From Brevibacillus_C sp046036945 (GTDB lineage Bacteria; Bacillota; Bacilli; Brevibacillales; Brevibacillaceae), in contig NZ_JBJQOQ010000001.1 in the NCBI RefSeq assembly GCF_046036945.1, positions 248,001 to 312,000 of the forward strand: a stretch of DNA of 64,000 nt, in the 5' to 3' direction. The position numbers were made by a program, and so were the translations under genes. Below, one piece after another: positions 52,752-61,587 of the stretch. Numbering within the stretch: the stretch's first letter is position 1; the number at the start of each line of letters is the position of its first letter. The notes under the pieces are model-generated. The model worked only from the letters and a program-made list of their open reading frames with translations. It was not told the origin of the DNA and searched no databases.

Positions 52752-52849
52752 ATAGAAAACCTTCATTTTCGAAGATGGCAGCCACAGCCTCCTTCGGGTT
52801 GAAGATGGCCGATGGATCCAAAAACGTAAATAGAGCGCCCTAATAAATG

Positions 52850-52880
52850 AAAGGATGTGTCTGGGAGACATCCTTTTTGT
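52850..52880 (+). terminator. Terminator of the amidohydrolase-MFS transcript
   Basis: AAAGGATGT pairs with ACATCCTTT, with AGAC/GTCT inside, followed by TTGTTTT. Confidence 0.8.
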
Positions 52881-53227
52881 TTTCCTTGTATTATACGGTT
52901 TAGAAAACATATAATATAGTAGGTTTATTGGCTTCCGCGGGTGCCGATAGTCTGCTTGCGGCATGCGGGATGATCCATACACAGTTCCCCGAAGCAGTTC
53001 GTTACCCCTATTTTTCTGGCGACCGCCAAACATAGTTGTTTTTCCCCCAATGCAGCCATATCCTTCTATTAAAGAAGTGGAAAGTTTTCGGAAAGCAATG
53101 AATCTAACAACGGCAGTCCATGCAGCTGTCAGCAGTTTATCTTTGCTGCAGGTAAGGAAGAAACGAATCTACATATATAGAGACGAGATAAAATGATGGG
53201 TACGTTTGGAATGGAGTGATCTTAGAA
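52881..53227. other. Intergenic region before the second ABC importer
   Basis: No firm gene. A stretch of about 140 bases (53050-53196) reads as PYPSIKEVESFRKAMN... in one plus-strand frame but has no convincing ribosome site or family. AT-rich motifs such as TATAATATAG near 52910 and TAAAAT near 53190 could be -10 elements for the importer. Confidence 0.35.
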
Positions 53228-54841
53228 ATGTATAGAAAATGGTTATTAATTCCAGCTATATCGCTATTGGCGTTTTCTCTCCTCTTCTTAACCGGTTGTG
53301 CAACGGCAAAGAATCAGGGGAGTACAGCAGAAACGGCAGGGAAGAAGGATGAATTGATCCTCGCGATTGGCTACGAGCCGGAAGATGGCTTCGACCCGAC
53401 TACCGGATGGGGACGTTACGGCTCGCCGCTGTTCCAAAGCACCATTTTGAAGCGTGACAACAATCTGAAGATCGTAAACGATTTGGCAACGGGATACGAA
53501 GTAAGCGATGACGGGTTGGTCTGGACGGTCCATCTTCGCGATGATGTAAAATTCTCAGATGGCCGGCCGTTGACGGCTGAAGACGTGGTGTACACCTACG
53601 AGACCGCTGCGAAAAGCGGTTCGGTTCTCGATCTTGGCGTGATGAAACACGTAGAGGCCGCCGATCCCCATACGGTCAAGTTTACGCTGCAGCACCCGCA
53701 GTCCACCTTCGTCAATATCCTGGTTGCCACGGGGATTGTACCCAAGCACGCCCATGGTGATGACTACGCCAAAAAACCGATTGGATCCGGACCTTACAAG
53801 CTGGTGCAGTGGGATGCAGGCCAGCAGTTGATCGTCGAGGCCAACCCCGAGTACTACGGACCGAAGTCGGCCTTTACAAAACTGACCTTTCTCTTCCTGA
53901 ACGAGAATGCCGCATTTGCCGCTGCCAAAGCCGGTGAGGTAGACATGGCTTTCGTCCTGCCGACCGTCGCCCGGCAGGAGGTGCCCGGCATGCATCTCGT
54001 CGCCGTCGACAGCGTGGACAACCGGGGAATTCTCTTTCCTACGGTAGGCTCCGGCGGAACAACCAAGGACGGAGCTCCCATCGGGAATGATGTGACTGCC
54101 GATAGCTCGATTCGCAAGGCGATTAACCTGGCAGTGGACCGGAAAAAGCTGGTTGATGGGATTTTTGAAGGCTTTGGCACGCCTGCTTACTCGGTGGCTG
54201 ACGGCATGCCTTGGTGGAATCCGGATACAGTGATGGAGGACGGCGATCTGGAAGGGGCCAGAACCATTCTCGCGGAGGCCGGATGGAAGGATGCCGACGG
54301 CGACGGAATCCTGGAGAAAGGCTCTCTGAAAGCGGAGTTTACGCTTATTTACCAGGCTGACGACGAATCGCGCCAATCGCTCGCGATCGCCGTGGCCGAT
54401 ATGCTGAAGCCGCTGGGAATCGCTATCAAAGTGGAAGGCAAGAGCTGGGACGACATCGAACATATGATGCATTCGAATGCCGTGCTGTTTGGCTGGGGCA
54501 GCTATGATCCGCTGGAGATGTACAACCTGTACAGCAGCAAGACGGCAGGCGCCGGCTGGTACAATACCGGCTTCTACGCAAACCCTGCCGTGGATGAATA
54601 CATGGAGAAGGCGCTCAAGGCGACGAGCGAAGAAGAGGCGCTGGTCTATTGGAAAAAAGCGCAATGGGACGGAAAGACGGGATTCAGCGCCAAGGGGGAT
54701 GCGCCCTGGGCCTGGTTAGTCAACCGGCAGCACCTGTATCTGGTACGGGATGGCCTGGATATCGGCAAACCAAAAATCCAGCCCCACGGACATGGATGGC
54801 CCATTACAGACAACATCGTAGAATGGTCCTGGAAGGAATGA
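53228..54841 (+). CDS. ABC transporter substrate-binding lipoprotein, family 5 (Nik/opine type)
   Basis: A 537-residue lipoprotein: signal peptide with lipobox LTGC (Cys near residue 24) and an SBP_bac_5 domain (GYEPEDGFDPTTGWGRYG; VHLRDDVKFSDGRPLTAEDV). The ending with HGHGWPITDNIVEWSW and the permease/ATPase set resemble NikA/CntA-type importers for nickel chelates or opines more than Opp, but the ligand cannot be assigned. ATG 53228 with GGAG 11 bases upstream; the GTG at 53216 lies at that site. Confidence 0.86.
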   Translation: MYRKWLLIPAISLLAFSLLFLTGCATAKNQGSTAETAGKKDELILAIGYEPEDGFDPTTGWGRYGSPLFQSTILKRDNNLKIVNDLATGYEVSDDGLVWTVHLRDDVKFSDGRPLTAEDVVYTYETAAKSGSVLDLGVMKHVEAADPHTVKFTLQHPQSTFVNILVATGIVPKHAHGDDYAKKPIGSGPYKLVQWDAGQQLIVEANPEYYGPKSAFTKLTFLFLNENAAFAAAKAGEVDMAFVLPTVARQEVPGMHLVAVDSVDNRGILFPTVGSGGTTKDGAPIGNDVTADSSIRKAINLAVDRKKLVDGIFEGFGTPAYSVADGMPWWNPDTVMEDGDLEGARTILAEAGWKDADGDGILEKGSLKAEFTLIYQADDESRQSLAIAVADMLKPLGIAIKVEGKSWDDIEHMMHSNAVLFGWGSYDPLEMYNLYSSKTAGAGWYNTGFYANPAVDEYMEKALKATSEEEALVYWKKAQWDGKTGFSAKGDAPWAWLVNRQHLYLVRDGLDIGKPKIQPHGHGWPITDNIVEWSWKE

Positions 54842-54863
54842 CGGGCAAGGGGGAGAAGTCGGG

Positions 54864-55856
54864 TTGGACGTTAGAGGCTTTGGTTTTTTTCTTTTGCGAA
54901 AACTGCTTCGAATGGCAACATTGCTAATCGCTCTAAGCGCGCTCTCCTTCTGGCTGGTCAGCTGCTCCCCTCTGGACCCGGTGCAAGCATATGTCGGGGC
55001 TGACATGACGAGAGTAAGTCCCGAGCAGCGGGAAGTGATTGCCGAGTACTGGGGACTGAACCAGCCGCCGCTGACGCGGTTTTTCCATTGGGGATCAGCA
55101 GTTCTGCACGGGGATTTGGGGACTTCGATGATCTTTCGCCGTCCGGTTGCAGAGGTGATCGGCGAGCGTTTTCTGTCTTCACTGTCCTTGATGGGTGCAG
55201 CCTGGCTGTTTTCCGGGGTGCTGGGATTTGCGCTTGGGGTACTTGCCGGGATGAAACAGGGCACCTGGGCGGATCGCCTCGTCAAATGGTACTGCTTTAC
55301 CCTTGCATCTACTCCCGCGTTTTGGCTGGGGCTTTTGCTATTGATGGTATTTGCCGTATGGCTGGGTTGGTTTCCGGTAGGCTTAGGGGTTCCGGCGGGG
55401 AAACTGGCTGGCGATGTGACGATCGCCGACCGCATCCACCATCTCATCCTGCCAGCGCTGACCCTGAGCATTCTCGGTGTTGCCAATGTCGCCCTGCATA
55501 CGAGGCAAAAGCTCGTCGACGTACTGGCCAGCGATTATGTCCTGTTTGCCAGGGCCCGCGGAGAGGCCGGGCTGCTGCTGTTTTGGCGGCACGGCCTGCG
55601 CAATGTCGCCTTGCCGGCCGTCACGATCCAATTCGCTTCCTTCGGTGAGCTGGTCGGCGGGACCGTCCTGGCGGAACAGGTCTTCTCTTACCCGGGCCTT
55701 GGTCAGGCAACGGTTCAGGCGGGGCTGCGGGGGGACGTACCGCTGCTCTTGGGGATCGTCCTGTTTACCGCTCTCTTTGTTTTTCTCGGCAACCTTGTCG
55801 CGGATATCATCTACCGCCTGGTCGATCCGAGGATGAGGAAGGGGGAGGCGGCGTGA
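54864..55856 (+). CDS. Nik/Opp-type ABC transporter permease (NikB-like)
   Basis: A 330-residue membrane permease, TTG start behind AAGGGGGAG. N-terminal SCSPLDPVQAYVGADM and GDLGTSMIFRRPV near residue 85, six helices, EAA-type loop (ASDYVLFARARGEAGLL). Overlaps the following permease gene by four bases (GTGA). Confidence 0.88.
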   Translation: MDVRGFGFFLLRKLLRMATLLIALSALSFWLVSCSPLDPVQAYVGADMTRVSPEQREVIAEYWGLNQPPLTRFFHWGSAVLHGDLGTSMIFRRPVAEVIGERFLSSLSLMGAAWLFSGVLGFALGVLAGMKQGTWADRLVKWYCFTLASTPAFWLGLLLLMVFAVWLGWFPVGLGVPAGKLAGDVTIADRIHHLILPALTLSILGVANVALHTRQKLVDVLASDYVLFARARGEAGLLLFWRHGLRNVALPAVTIQFASFGELVGGTVLAEQVFSYPGLGQATVQAGLRGDVPLLLGIVLFTALFVFLGNLVADIIYRLVDPRMRKGEAA

Positions 55857-56668
55857 ACCGCAGGCAGAAAACCCTGATCTCTACTGTACTGACCGTTCTG
55901 CTGTTGACTGTTGTCATCGCTTGCGGACTATTGCTTGGCGATGAGCGGATCACGACAAATTTGGGGGCGAGAAATATCTCTCCCGCGTTTGACCATCCGT
56001 TCGGGACGGATTGGCTCGGCCGGGATATGTTTGCCCGGACGGTGAAAGGGCTGACAGTAAGTATCGGCGTTGGCATCACCGCTGCCGCAGCAAGTACGGC
56101 AGTTGCACTTGCATTGGGGATGCTGGCAGCCACGATGGGCAAGGCTGTCGATGCCGCCATCTCTTGGTTGATCGATTTGTTTTTGGGCGTTCCTCACCTG
56201 GTTGCCCTGATCCTGATTTCGTTTGCGCTGGGAGGGGGAATGAAGGGAGTAGTGGCCGGCATTGCGCTCACCCATTGGCCAAGCCTGGCGCGGGTGATTC
56301 GGGCCGAGGTCATGCAGCTTCGTTCGGCCGAGTTTGTCCAGATTTCCCGGCGGCTGGGCAAGTCGCGATGGTGGGTGGCCAGCCGTCACATGCTGCCCCA
56401 TCTGATCCCGCAGCTGCTCGTCGGCTTCGTGCTGCTGTTTCCCCACGCCATTTTGCACGAGGCGGCGATCAGTTTCCTGGGCTTTGGCTTGTCCCCGCAC
56501 CAGCCGGCGATTGGCATCATTCTCTCGGAATCAATGCGGTACTTGACGACAGGCATGTGGTGGCTTGCCTTTTTTCCGGGGCTGTCCCTGCTCGTCATCG
56601 TCCGGGCCTTCGATATTCTAGGCGACAACCTGCGCATGCTGGCTGATCCCCATCGCGCCCATCAATAA
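55853..56668 (+). CDS. Nik/Opp-type ABC transporter permease (NikC-like)
   Basis: A 271-residue permease with HPFGTDWLGRDMFARTVKG near residue 44 and the EAA-type loop before SFLGFGLSPHQPA; typical length for NikC. GTG start in the stop region of the previous gene. The product ends with a short basic tail. Confidence 0.88.
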   Translation: MNRRQKTLISTVLTVLLLTVVIACGLLLGDERITTNLGARNISPAFDHPFGTDWLGRDMFARTVKGLTVSIGVGITAAAASTAVALALGMLAATMGKAVDAAISWLIDLFLGVPHLVALILISFALGGGMKGVVAGIALTHWPSLARVIRAEVMQLRSAEFVQISRRLGKSRWWVASRHMLPHLIPQLLVGFVLLFPHAILHEAAISFLGFGLSPHQPAIGIILSESMRYLTTGMWWLAFFPGLSLLVIVRAFDILGDNLRMLADPHRAHQ

Positions 56669-56722
56669 ATCGGCTGACAAACCGGTATAACGAATCGAAG
56701 CAGAGAGGAGGGAGGAAGGAAC

Positions 56723-57667
56723 GTGCGAACCCAGACAGTGACCGCACCGATCCTCGAGGTGCAGGACTTGAACGTATCATTTGTGCAGTATTCGGGCGGC
56801 CTGCGGCAAAGGAGCCTGGAGGTGATCAGCAGACTGTCCGTATCGATTTATCCCGGAGAAATTCTGGCTGTCGTAGGTGCGAGCGGTTCCGGCAAAAGCT
56901 TGCTGGCCCATGCCGTGCTCGGTCTTCTGCCTGGCAATGCCGTCACTTCCGGTTCGATCGTATTTGCCGGCCAAAAGCTGACACCAGAGCAGCAGGCATC
57001 GCTAAGAGGACGGGAAATCGCGCTGATTCCGCAGTCCGTCAATTACCTCGATCCCTTGATGCGAGTGGGTAAACAGGTGCGTACGGCTGTGAATGGCGGC
57101 CAAGCTGCCGACATCCAGCGCGAGGTATTTGCCAGGTACAATCTGCCCCCTGATACAAAGCGGCTGTTTCCCTTTCAATTGTCAGGAGGCATGGCGCGTC
57201 GCGTCCTTGTCTCTACCGCATTGGTCAGCGGTGCTCGGCTGGTGATCGCTGACGAGCCGACACCCGGACTTGATGAAGCGGCGGTCGAGGAAACCTTGGG
57301 GTATTTTCGGGAACTGGCAGAAGAGGGCCGAGGTGTGATGTTGATCACGCACGATATCGAAACAGCGCTCAAGATCGCCGACCGCATCGCCGTCTTTTAT
57401 GCGGGCACGACAGTCGAGACCGCGCTTGTGACGGATTTTACCGGAGAGGGTGAGGCGCTCCGCCATCCCTATACCAAAGCACTGTGGAGAGCGCTGCCGC
57501 AAAACGGTTTTGAACCGATTCCGGGGTTTCAGCCTCCGCCCCATGCGCTGCCTTCCGGATGCCTGTTTCACCCCCGCTGTCCCATGGCTGCGCCTGAGTG
57601 CGACACCGATCGCCCGGAAGAGCGGAATGTGCGCGGGGGAACTGTGAGGTGCATCCATGCAACTTGA
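56723..57667 (+). CDS. Nik/Opp-type ABC transporter ATPase (NikD-like)
   Basis: A 314-residue ATPase: Walker A GASGSGKSL, signature LSGGMARRVL (slightly divergent, RR in place of QR), Walker B LVIADEPTPGLD and a C-terminal CLFHPRCPMAAPEC domain. GTG start behind GAGGAGGGAGG. Overlaps the next ATPase by 11 bases. Confidence 0.88.
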   Translation: MRTQTVTAPILEVQDLNVSFVQYSGGLRQRSLEVISRLSVSIYPGEILAVVGASGSGKSLLAHAVLGLLPGNAVTSGSIVFAGQKLTPEQQASLRGREIALIPQSVNYLDPLMRVGKQVRTAVNGGQAADIQREVFARYNLPPDTKRLFPFQLSGGMARRVLVSTALVSGARLVIADEPTPGLDEAAVEETLGYFRELAEEGRGVMLITHDIETALKIADRIAVFYAGTTVETALVTDFTGEGEALRHPYTKALWRALPQNGFEPIPGFQPPPHALPSGCLFHPRCPMAAPECDTDRPEERNVRGGTVRCIHAT

Positions 57668-58265
57668 AGCGAAGCAGATTGGTTTTCGCTACGGCCGTGA
57701 CCGCTGGGTGCTGCGGGGAGTTGACATCACGATCCAGGCGGGTGAAGCGGTCGGGTTGGTGGGGCCGAGCGGCTGCGGCAAAACGACGCTGGGACGTATC
57801 CTGGCCGGTTATGAGCGCCCTCATGAAGGCAGCGTGACACTCGGCGGGGCATCTTTGCCGACTACGGGGTATCACCCTGTTCAGCTTGTCTTCCAGCATC
57901 CCGAGAAAGCAGTCAATCCGCGCTGGCGCATGCGACAGACCTTGATGGAGGGCGGGACGCCGGACGATTCGCTGCTCGCAGCGCTCGGGATCCAGCAGGA
58001 GTGGCTGGGCCGCTGGCCAAACGAGCTGTCGGGAGGAGAGCTGCAGCGTTTTTGCGTAGCGCGGGCGCTGAGTCCGCAGACTCGTTTTTTGATTGCCGAT
58101 GAAATGACCGCGATGCTCGATGCCATCACACAGGCGCAGATCTGGCGCGTAGTGCTTGAACATGTCCAGAGGCATGAGATGGGACTGCTCGTGGTAAGCC
58201 ATGATGCCAGCCTGATCAAGCGGATTTGCAGCAGGGTTATCGATCTGAGGCAATTTTCACAGTAG
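57657..58265 (+). CDS. Nik-type ABC transporter ATPase (NikE-like, short)
   Basis: A 202-residue ATPase, shorter than most partners (about 250-330) because it ends soon after the switch His (VVSHDA) and lacks the C-terminal oligopeptide domain. Walker A GPSGCGKTT, signature LSGGELQRF, and Walker B FLIADEMTAMLD with Met in place of the usual Pro. These variants are seen in NikE-like subfamilies, so it is probably functional with the NikD-like partner. Confidence 0.86.
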   Translation: MQLEAKQIGFRYGRDRWVLRGVDITIQAGEAVGLVGPSGCGKTTLGRILAGYERPHEGSVTLGGASLPTTGYHPVQLVFQHPEKAVNPRWRMRQTLMEGGTPDDSLLAALGIQQEWLGRWPNELSGGELQRFCVARALSPQTRFLIADEMTAMLDAITQAQIWRVVLEHVQRHEMGLLVVSHDASLIKRICSRVIDLRQFSQ

Positions 58266-58309
58266 CGCTTCGACTTATCGCCTGCCGGCCAATTGGTAGA
58301 AGCGACTAA

Positions 58310-58359
58310 CGAATCGCCCAAGCCGACACTCGCTTTGAATGCCGGCCAAGGGCGATTTT
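58310..58359 (+). terminator. Terminator of the second importer operon
   Basis: AATCGCCC (58312-58319) pairs with GGGCGATT, with AGCCG/CGGCC inside, followed by TTTTTT. It also lies near the end of the convergent gene at 58372. Confidence 0.75.
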
Positions 58360-58371
58360 TTACATGGAATG

Positions 58372-59871
58372 CTACTTTTTCACCTGGATCGTGAACATTG
58401 CGCTTTTCCCTTCGAGAGAAGCTGTAATCTTCGCCTTGCCTTTTTGTTTTGCCGTAATTTGTCCGTCTCCATCTACTGCGGCCACGTTTTCGTCGGATGA
58501 TTGCCACTTGACCGCGCTTGTCAAAGCTTCCTCCGTTCCGTCATCATAAACGGCCTTGACCTGAAGCTGTGTGGTATCTCCGAGGGTCAGTTTCAATTTG
58601 TGATCGTAGGCATGTTGAAGCGAGATGAGCGTCTTTGCCTTTCCGTATTTAATCAGGTAGATGTCCCGCTTGTCAGCAAGGGTCGTGCTTTTTTCCCAAT
58701 ATTGACCCAACAGCAGATATTCACCAGCCCCCTGGGGAACCGCCCCGATCACCCGCACTTGCGGGAAGGTGACGGTTTTCTCATCCAACAGGTTGCCGGA
58801 ATCATCCAGCGTCATGAAACTCCAGTCTGAGGGTTCATTCCGTTCCGACCCGAGCAGCGCGATCAGCATATAGCCTCCGTCAGCCCTCTCAGTCAGGGAC
58901 AAGCCGATTTCACCGCGTTCTTCTTCTCCGTACTGCTGCCGCCAGACCACATCTCCCTTGGCATTGATGTGCCAGGCTAAGATGTCATTGTACGCAGGAT
59001 CGTACCTGTACCGGTTTACATAACCGGTAATGAGCAGTCCGCCGTCGCTTGCGGGCAGGACCGAGTGGATCGTCACAGAACCAACCTCATCATAGGTGTG
59101 CTTCCAGATGACTTCGGCATCTTCGGTCAGCTTTGCGATGTACAGCTGCGAGTCGCCGGAAGATACTGTCCCTTGCAGATAGACGTCTTTGCTGTCCGTA
59201 ATGATAATCCGGTCTGCCGAGCTGAAGTTCGGTGTGTCCCATGTTTTATCCCATTCGACTTTGCCTGAAGCTGTGATTTTTACGAGGTGGACGAGAGACT
59301 TTTTGCCTGTGTCGTAGCCGCCAGGGTAGTAACGTCCAGCAGCGATCCAGCCGCCGTCGGATGTTTCCGCAAAATCGCTGTACAACAGGGAATAGTACTG
59401 CGGGATCATCGCACCGCCTTCTACTGCGATCTGTTTCGTCCACTCCGTTTTTCCGGTTTCGCTCAAGCGGACCAACTGCAGCTTTTCCGGTTGGGAGCGA
59501 AGCGCCCCCATGACGAGAAAACCGCTTGTCTTTGCCTGCTTGACGCTGGCAATCCAGAAGTCCTCCGGCATCCGCTTGGTCCATTCTTCTTCACCGGCCG
59601 CATCTACTTTCAACAGCAGCGGGGGGAGGATATGGTAGGCAGTATCCGTTTCGTCTGCCCAGACAAGCGCTCCGCCGTCTCGAGCGGCCACGACCTTCTT
59701 CACCAATTCCCGCGTCTCATCCTTGACATAGCGTTTCGACCACTTCATCTGCGGCTCCAGTTCCGCCGCGGCAGCTTGTCCGCATAGACAGAGGAATACC
59801 GCCAGAAAAAAGACGGTTGTCCGCATGGCCAAGCGCTGGAAGCTGCACCTATCTGTCTCTCTTGCCCACAT
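58372..59871 (-). CDS. Secreted beta-propeller-like protein with C-terminal Ig-like (Big) domain
   Basis: A 499-residue exported protein. ATG 59871 behind AAAGGAG; signal peptide of about 38 residues with a hydrophobic core and AAAAE cleavage site. The body has repeats of about 50 residues with SDGGW/SDGGL/ADGGY and LVKITASGKVEWDK-type strands, as in propeller-like repeat proteins. The last 80 residues (VKWQSSDENVAAVDGDGQITAKQKGKAKITAS) form a bacterial Ig-like group 2 domain, often cell-surface adhesive. Function unknown. It stands alone. Confidence 0.82.
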   Translation of the reverse strand: MWARETDRCSFQRLAMRTTVFFLAVFLCLCGQAAAAELEPQMKWSKRYVKDETRELVKKVVAARDGGALVWADETDTAYHILPPLLLKVDAAGEEEWTKRMPEDFWIASVKQAKTSGFLVMGALRSQPEKLQLVRLSETGKTEWTKQIAVEGGAMIPQYYSLLYSDFAETSDGGWIAAGRYYPGGYDTGKKSLVHLVKITASGKVEWDKTWDTPNFSSADRIIITDSKDVYLQGTVSSGDSQLYIAKLTEDAEVIWKHTYDEVGSVTIHSVLPASDGGLLITGYVNRYRYDPAYNDILAWHINAKGDVVWRQQYGEEERGEIGLSLTERADGGYMLIALLGSERNEPSDWSFMTLDDSGNLLDEKTVTFPQVRVIGAVPQGAGEYLLLGQYWEKSTTLADKRDIYLIKYGKAKTLISLQHAYDHKLKLTLGDTTQLQVKAVYDDGTEEALTSAVKWQSSDENVAAVDGDGQITAKQKGKAKITASLEGKSAMFTIQVKK

Positions 59872-60486
59872 GCTTGTCACACTCCTTTTCACCAGAATGG
59901 AAATATATGTGTGGTTCACCCTATATATAAGGAAAGCGCGATGGCTTGTACAGGAACCGAATTCCTAGTAACGCATGGTAATTTAGCTCCCTTTTTTAAC
60001 GGAATCATCTGTTTCTGCTACTTCGTAACCAGAAACTTGAACCTTTAGTCCATTTTTTTCCATCCGATTCATCAGGCAATGTCCATGTCCGGCACGGTAG
60101 CCAACCCTCACTGCGCCTTCTAAAAGGTGGACTTGCCAGCATCTGGCTCCAATTGGGAGGAAAAGGGAGGCTCGGTCCGGTCAGCGGGAGTATCGGAAAG
60201 AGAGCCGGCTATCTCGCCTATTATCAGAATATATCGAGGATGAGTTGAAATTTTTGCTGTGGTACCATAGAAAACAACAAAGCGGCACACAGACTCAAGG
60301 CTTGCTTTTACAACTGAATACAAAAGGCCTAATTCCATCTTTGGATGGGAGCGGGGGAACCAGGTTTTTGGGGTTAATCCTTGAAGTGATATCAGGAGGG
60401 ATGTTTTAGAGCTCAGCTTCTCTGCCATCCTACCCGTCAGCTAACCTCGCCGGCTAATGCAGAGAAGATCCTGGAAAACGGGTCGC
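59872..60486. other. Intergenic region with probable gene debris
   Basis: About 600 bases without a convincing intact gene. On the minus strand a 42-codon frame at 59983-60111 looks protein-like, and an overlapping frame at 60120-60428 (102 codons) is open but without recognisable family. The plus-strand frame over 60140-60410 is also long. No transposase motif or terminal repeat was found; decay of an old gene is the simplest view. Confidence 0.4.
59983..60111 (-). pseudogene. Possible small gene or C-terminal gene remnant
   Basis: Minus-strand frame with GTG at 60111 (AGAAGG four bases upstream) giving 42 residues: RVGYRAGHGHCLMNRM ... VSGYEVAETDDSV. The frame remains open about 20 codons further upstream with no better start, suggesting the end of a formerly longer protein. 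Composition is protein-like but no family is recognised. Confidence 0.3.
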
Positions 60487-60645
60487 ATAAATAGGCGGAA
60501 TATTCCGTTTATTTGGCGAGCAGAGCACGGTCTGAGGTATGGTCGTTTTAAGGCCAGACCGATAATCAGGCGATGAATACCGGTGCAGACTTTTTTCCTG
60601 GAACTTCGGTTCTAGGGGAAGAGCAGGCACCGGTTATTTATTTTT
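60487..60645 (+). promoter_or_regulatory. Structured leader with terminator upstream of the ehu operon
   Basis: Three hairpins in 160 bases. First, AAATAGGCGGA/TCCGTTTATTT (60489-60514), complementary with G-U pairs and containing the palindrome CGGAATATTCCG. Second, GGTCTG (60529-60534)/CAGACC (60555-60560). Third, a very long hairpin at 60579-60634: outer ACCGGTGC/GCACCGGT, a 3x3 internal loop, then 15 pairs closed by a TTCG tetraloop, followed by TATTTATTTTT. It ends 28 bases before the ehuB start, the layout of an attenuator. No known riboswitch class was recognised; it could also be a small RNA. Confidence 0.6.
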
Positions 60646-60673
60646 AGGCACCAGCTAGAAAGGGGAAAGAACA

Positions 60674-61561
60674 TTGAACAAAAAGGGGCTTTCATTTTTG
60701 CTTACAGGAGTTTTGTCGATAGGGTTGTTGATGGCAGGCTGCAGCAGCTCCGGGGGTGGGGCGAATGAGGAGAGCGGAGTCTCTACACTTGAAAAAGCCA
60801 AGCAGCAAGGAGTTGTGACGGTCGGATTTGCCAATGAGAAGCCGTACGCGTATCAGACACCGGACGGCAAGCTGAGCGGTGAGGCGGTCGAGGTAGCGAG
60901 AGAGGTGCTGAAGAACATGGGCATAGACGAGATGAATGGGGTACTGACCGAATTCGGCTCGCTGATCCCGGGACTGAATGCCAAACGCTTTGACATTATT
61001 ACGGCGGGGATGTACATCACACCCGAGAGAGCGAAAGAAGTGGCCTTTGCCAACCCGGAGTACAGCATTGGCGAGGCTTTGGCCGTGAAGAAAGGGAATC
61101 CCAAGGATCTCCACAGCTATAAGGATATCGCCGAGAAGAAGGCAAAAATCGGCGTGATGAGCGGCGCGATAGAGATTGACTATTTAAAAAAGTCGGGCGT
61201 TGGCGATGACCAGATGGTGATCGTGACCGACCAGCCATCGGCTGTGGCGGCACTGCAGTCAGGCCGGGTGGACGCGATTACGATGACGGGGCCGTCTCTG
61301 CAAGCGGTGCTGGATTCGGCAAAGGATAGCGGCATCGAGCGGGTCATGGAGTTCGATCAGCCGGTCATCGATGGACAGAGTATCCGCGGTTACGGAGCTG
61401 CTGCGTTCCGCAAAGAGGATCAGGATTTCCTCAAGGCGTACAACAGCGAGCTGCAAAAGCTGAAGGAGTCCGGCAGACTGCTGGAAATTCTGGAGCCCTT
61501 CGGCTTTACGGAGCAAGAATTGCCGGGTGACATGACAGCAGAACAGCTTGTCAAAGAATGA
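60674..61561 (+). CDS. ehuB: Ectoine/hydroxyectoine-type ABC transporter substrate-binding lipoprotein (EhuB-like)
   Basis: A 295-residue SBP family 3 lipoprotein: lipobox MAGC (Cys near residue 18), then VTVGFANEKPYAYQTPDGK, GSLIPGLNAKRFDIITAGMY and ITPERAKEVAFANP, which closely recall Sinorhizobium EhuB. The conserved FANE acidic residue and the ITPER arginine fit a zwitterion-binding site. TTG start behind AAAGGGGAAAG. Followed by ehuC, ehuD and ehuA in the canonical order. Polar amino acids remain an alternative ligand. Confidence 0.82.
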   Translation: MNKKGLSFLLTGVLSIGLLMAGCSSSGGGANEESGVSTLEKAKQQGVVTVGFANEKPYAYQTPDGKLSGEAVEVAREVLKNMGIDEMNGVLTEFGSLIPGLNAKRFDIITAGMYITPERAKEVAFANPEYSIGEALAVKKGNPKDLHSYKDIAEKKAKIGVMSGAIEIDYLKKSGVGDDQMVIVTDQPSAVAALQSGRVDAITMTGPSLQAVLDSAKDSGIERVMEFDQPVIDGQSIRGYGAAAFRKEDQDFLKAYNSELQKLKESGRLLEILEPFGFTEQELPGDMTAEQLVKE

Positions 61562-61587
61562 AGTAGACAGAAAGGAGCAGGCACCTT

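Noticed and set aside
53555..54664. 369-codon minus-strand frame opposite the second substrate-binding protein
   Set aside because: Mirror of a strongly supported lipoprotein gene; no start site or motif.
60120..60428. 102-codon minus-strand frame in the 0.8-kb gap
   Set aside because: No ribosome site fitting its start and no recognisable family; overlaps a plus-strand frame of equal plausibility. Kept only as debris in the intergenic entry.
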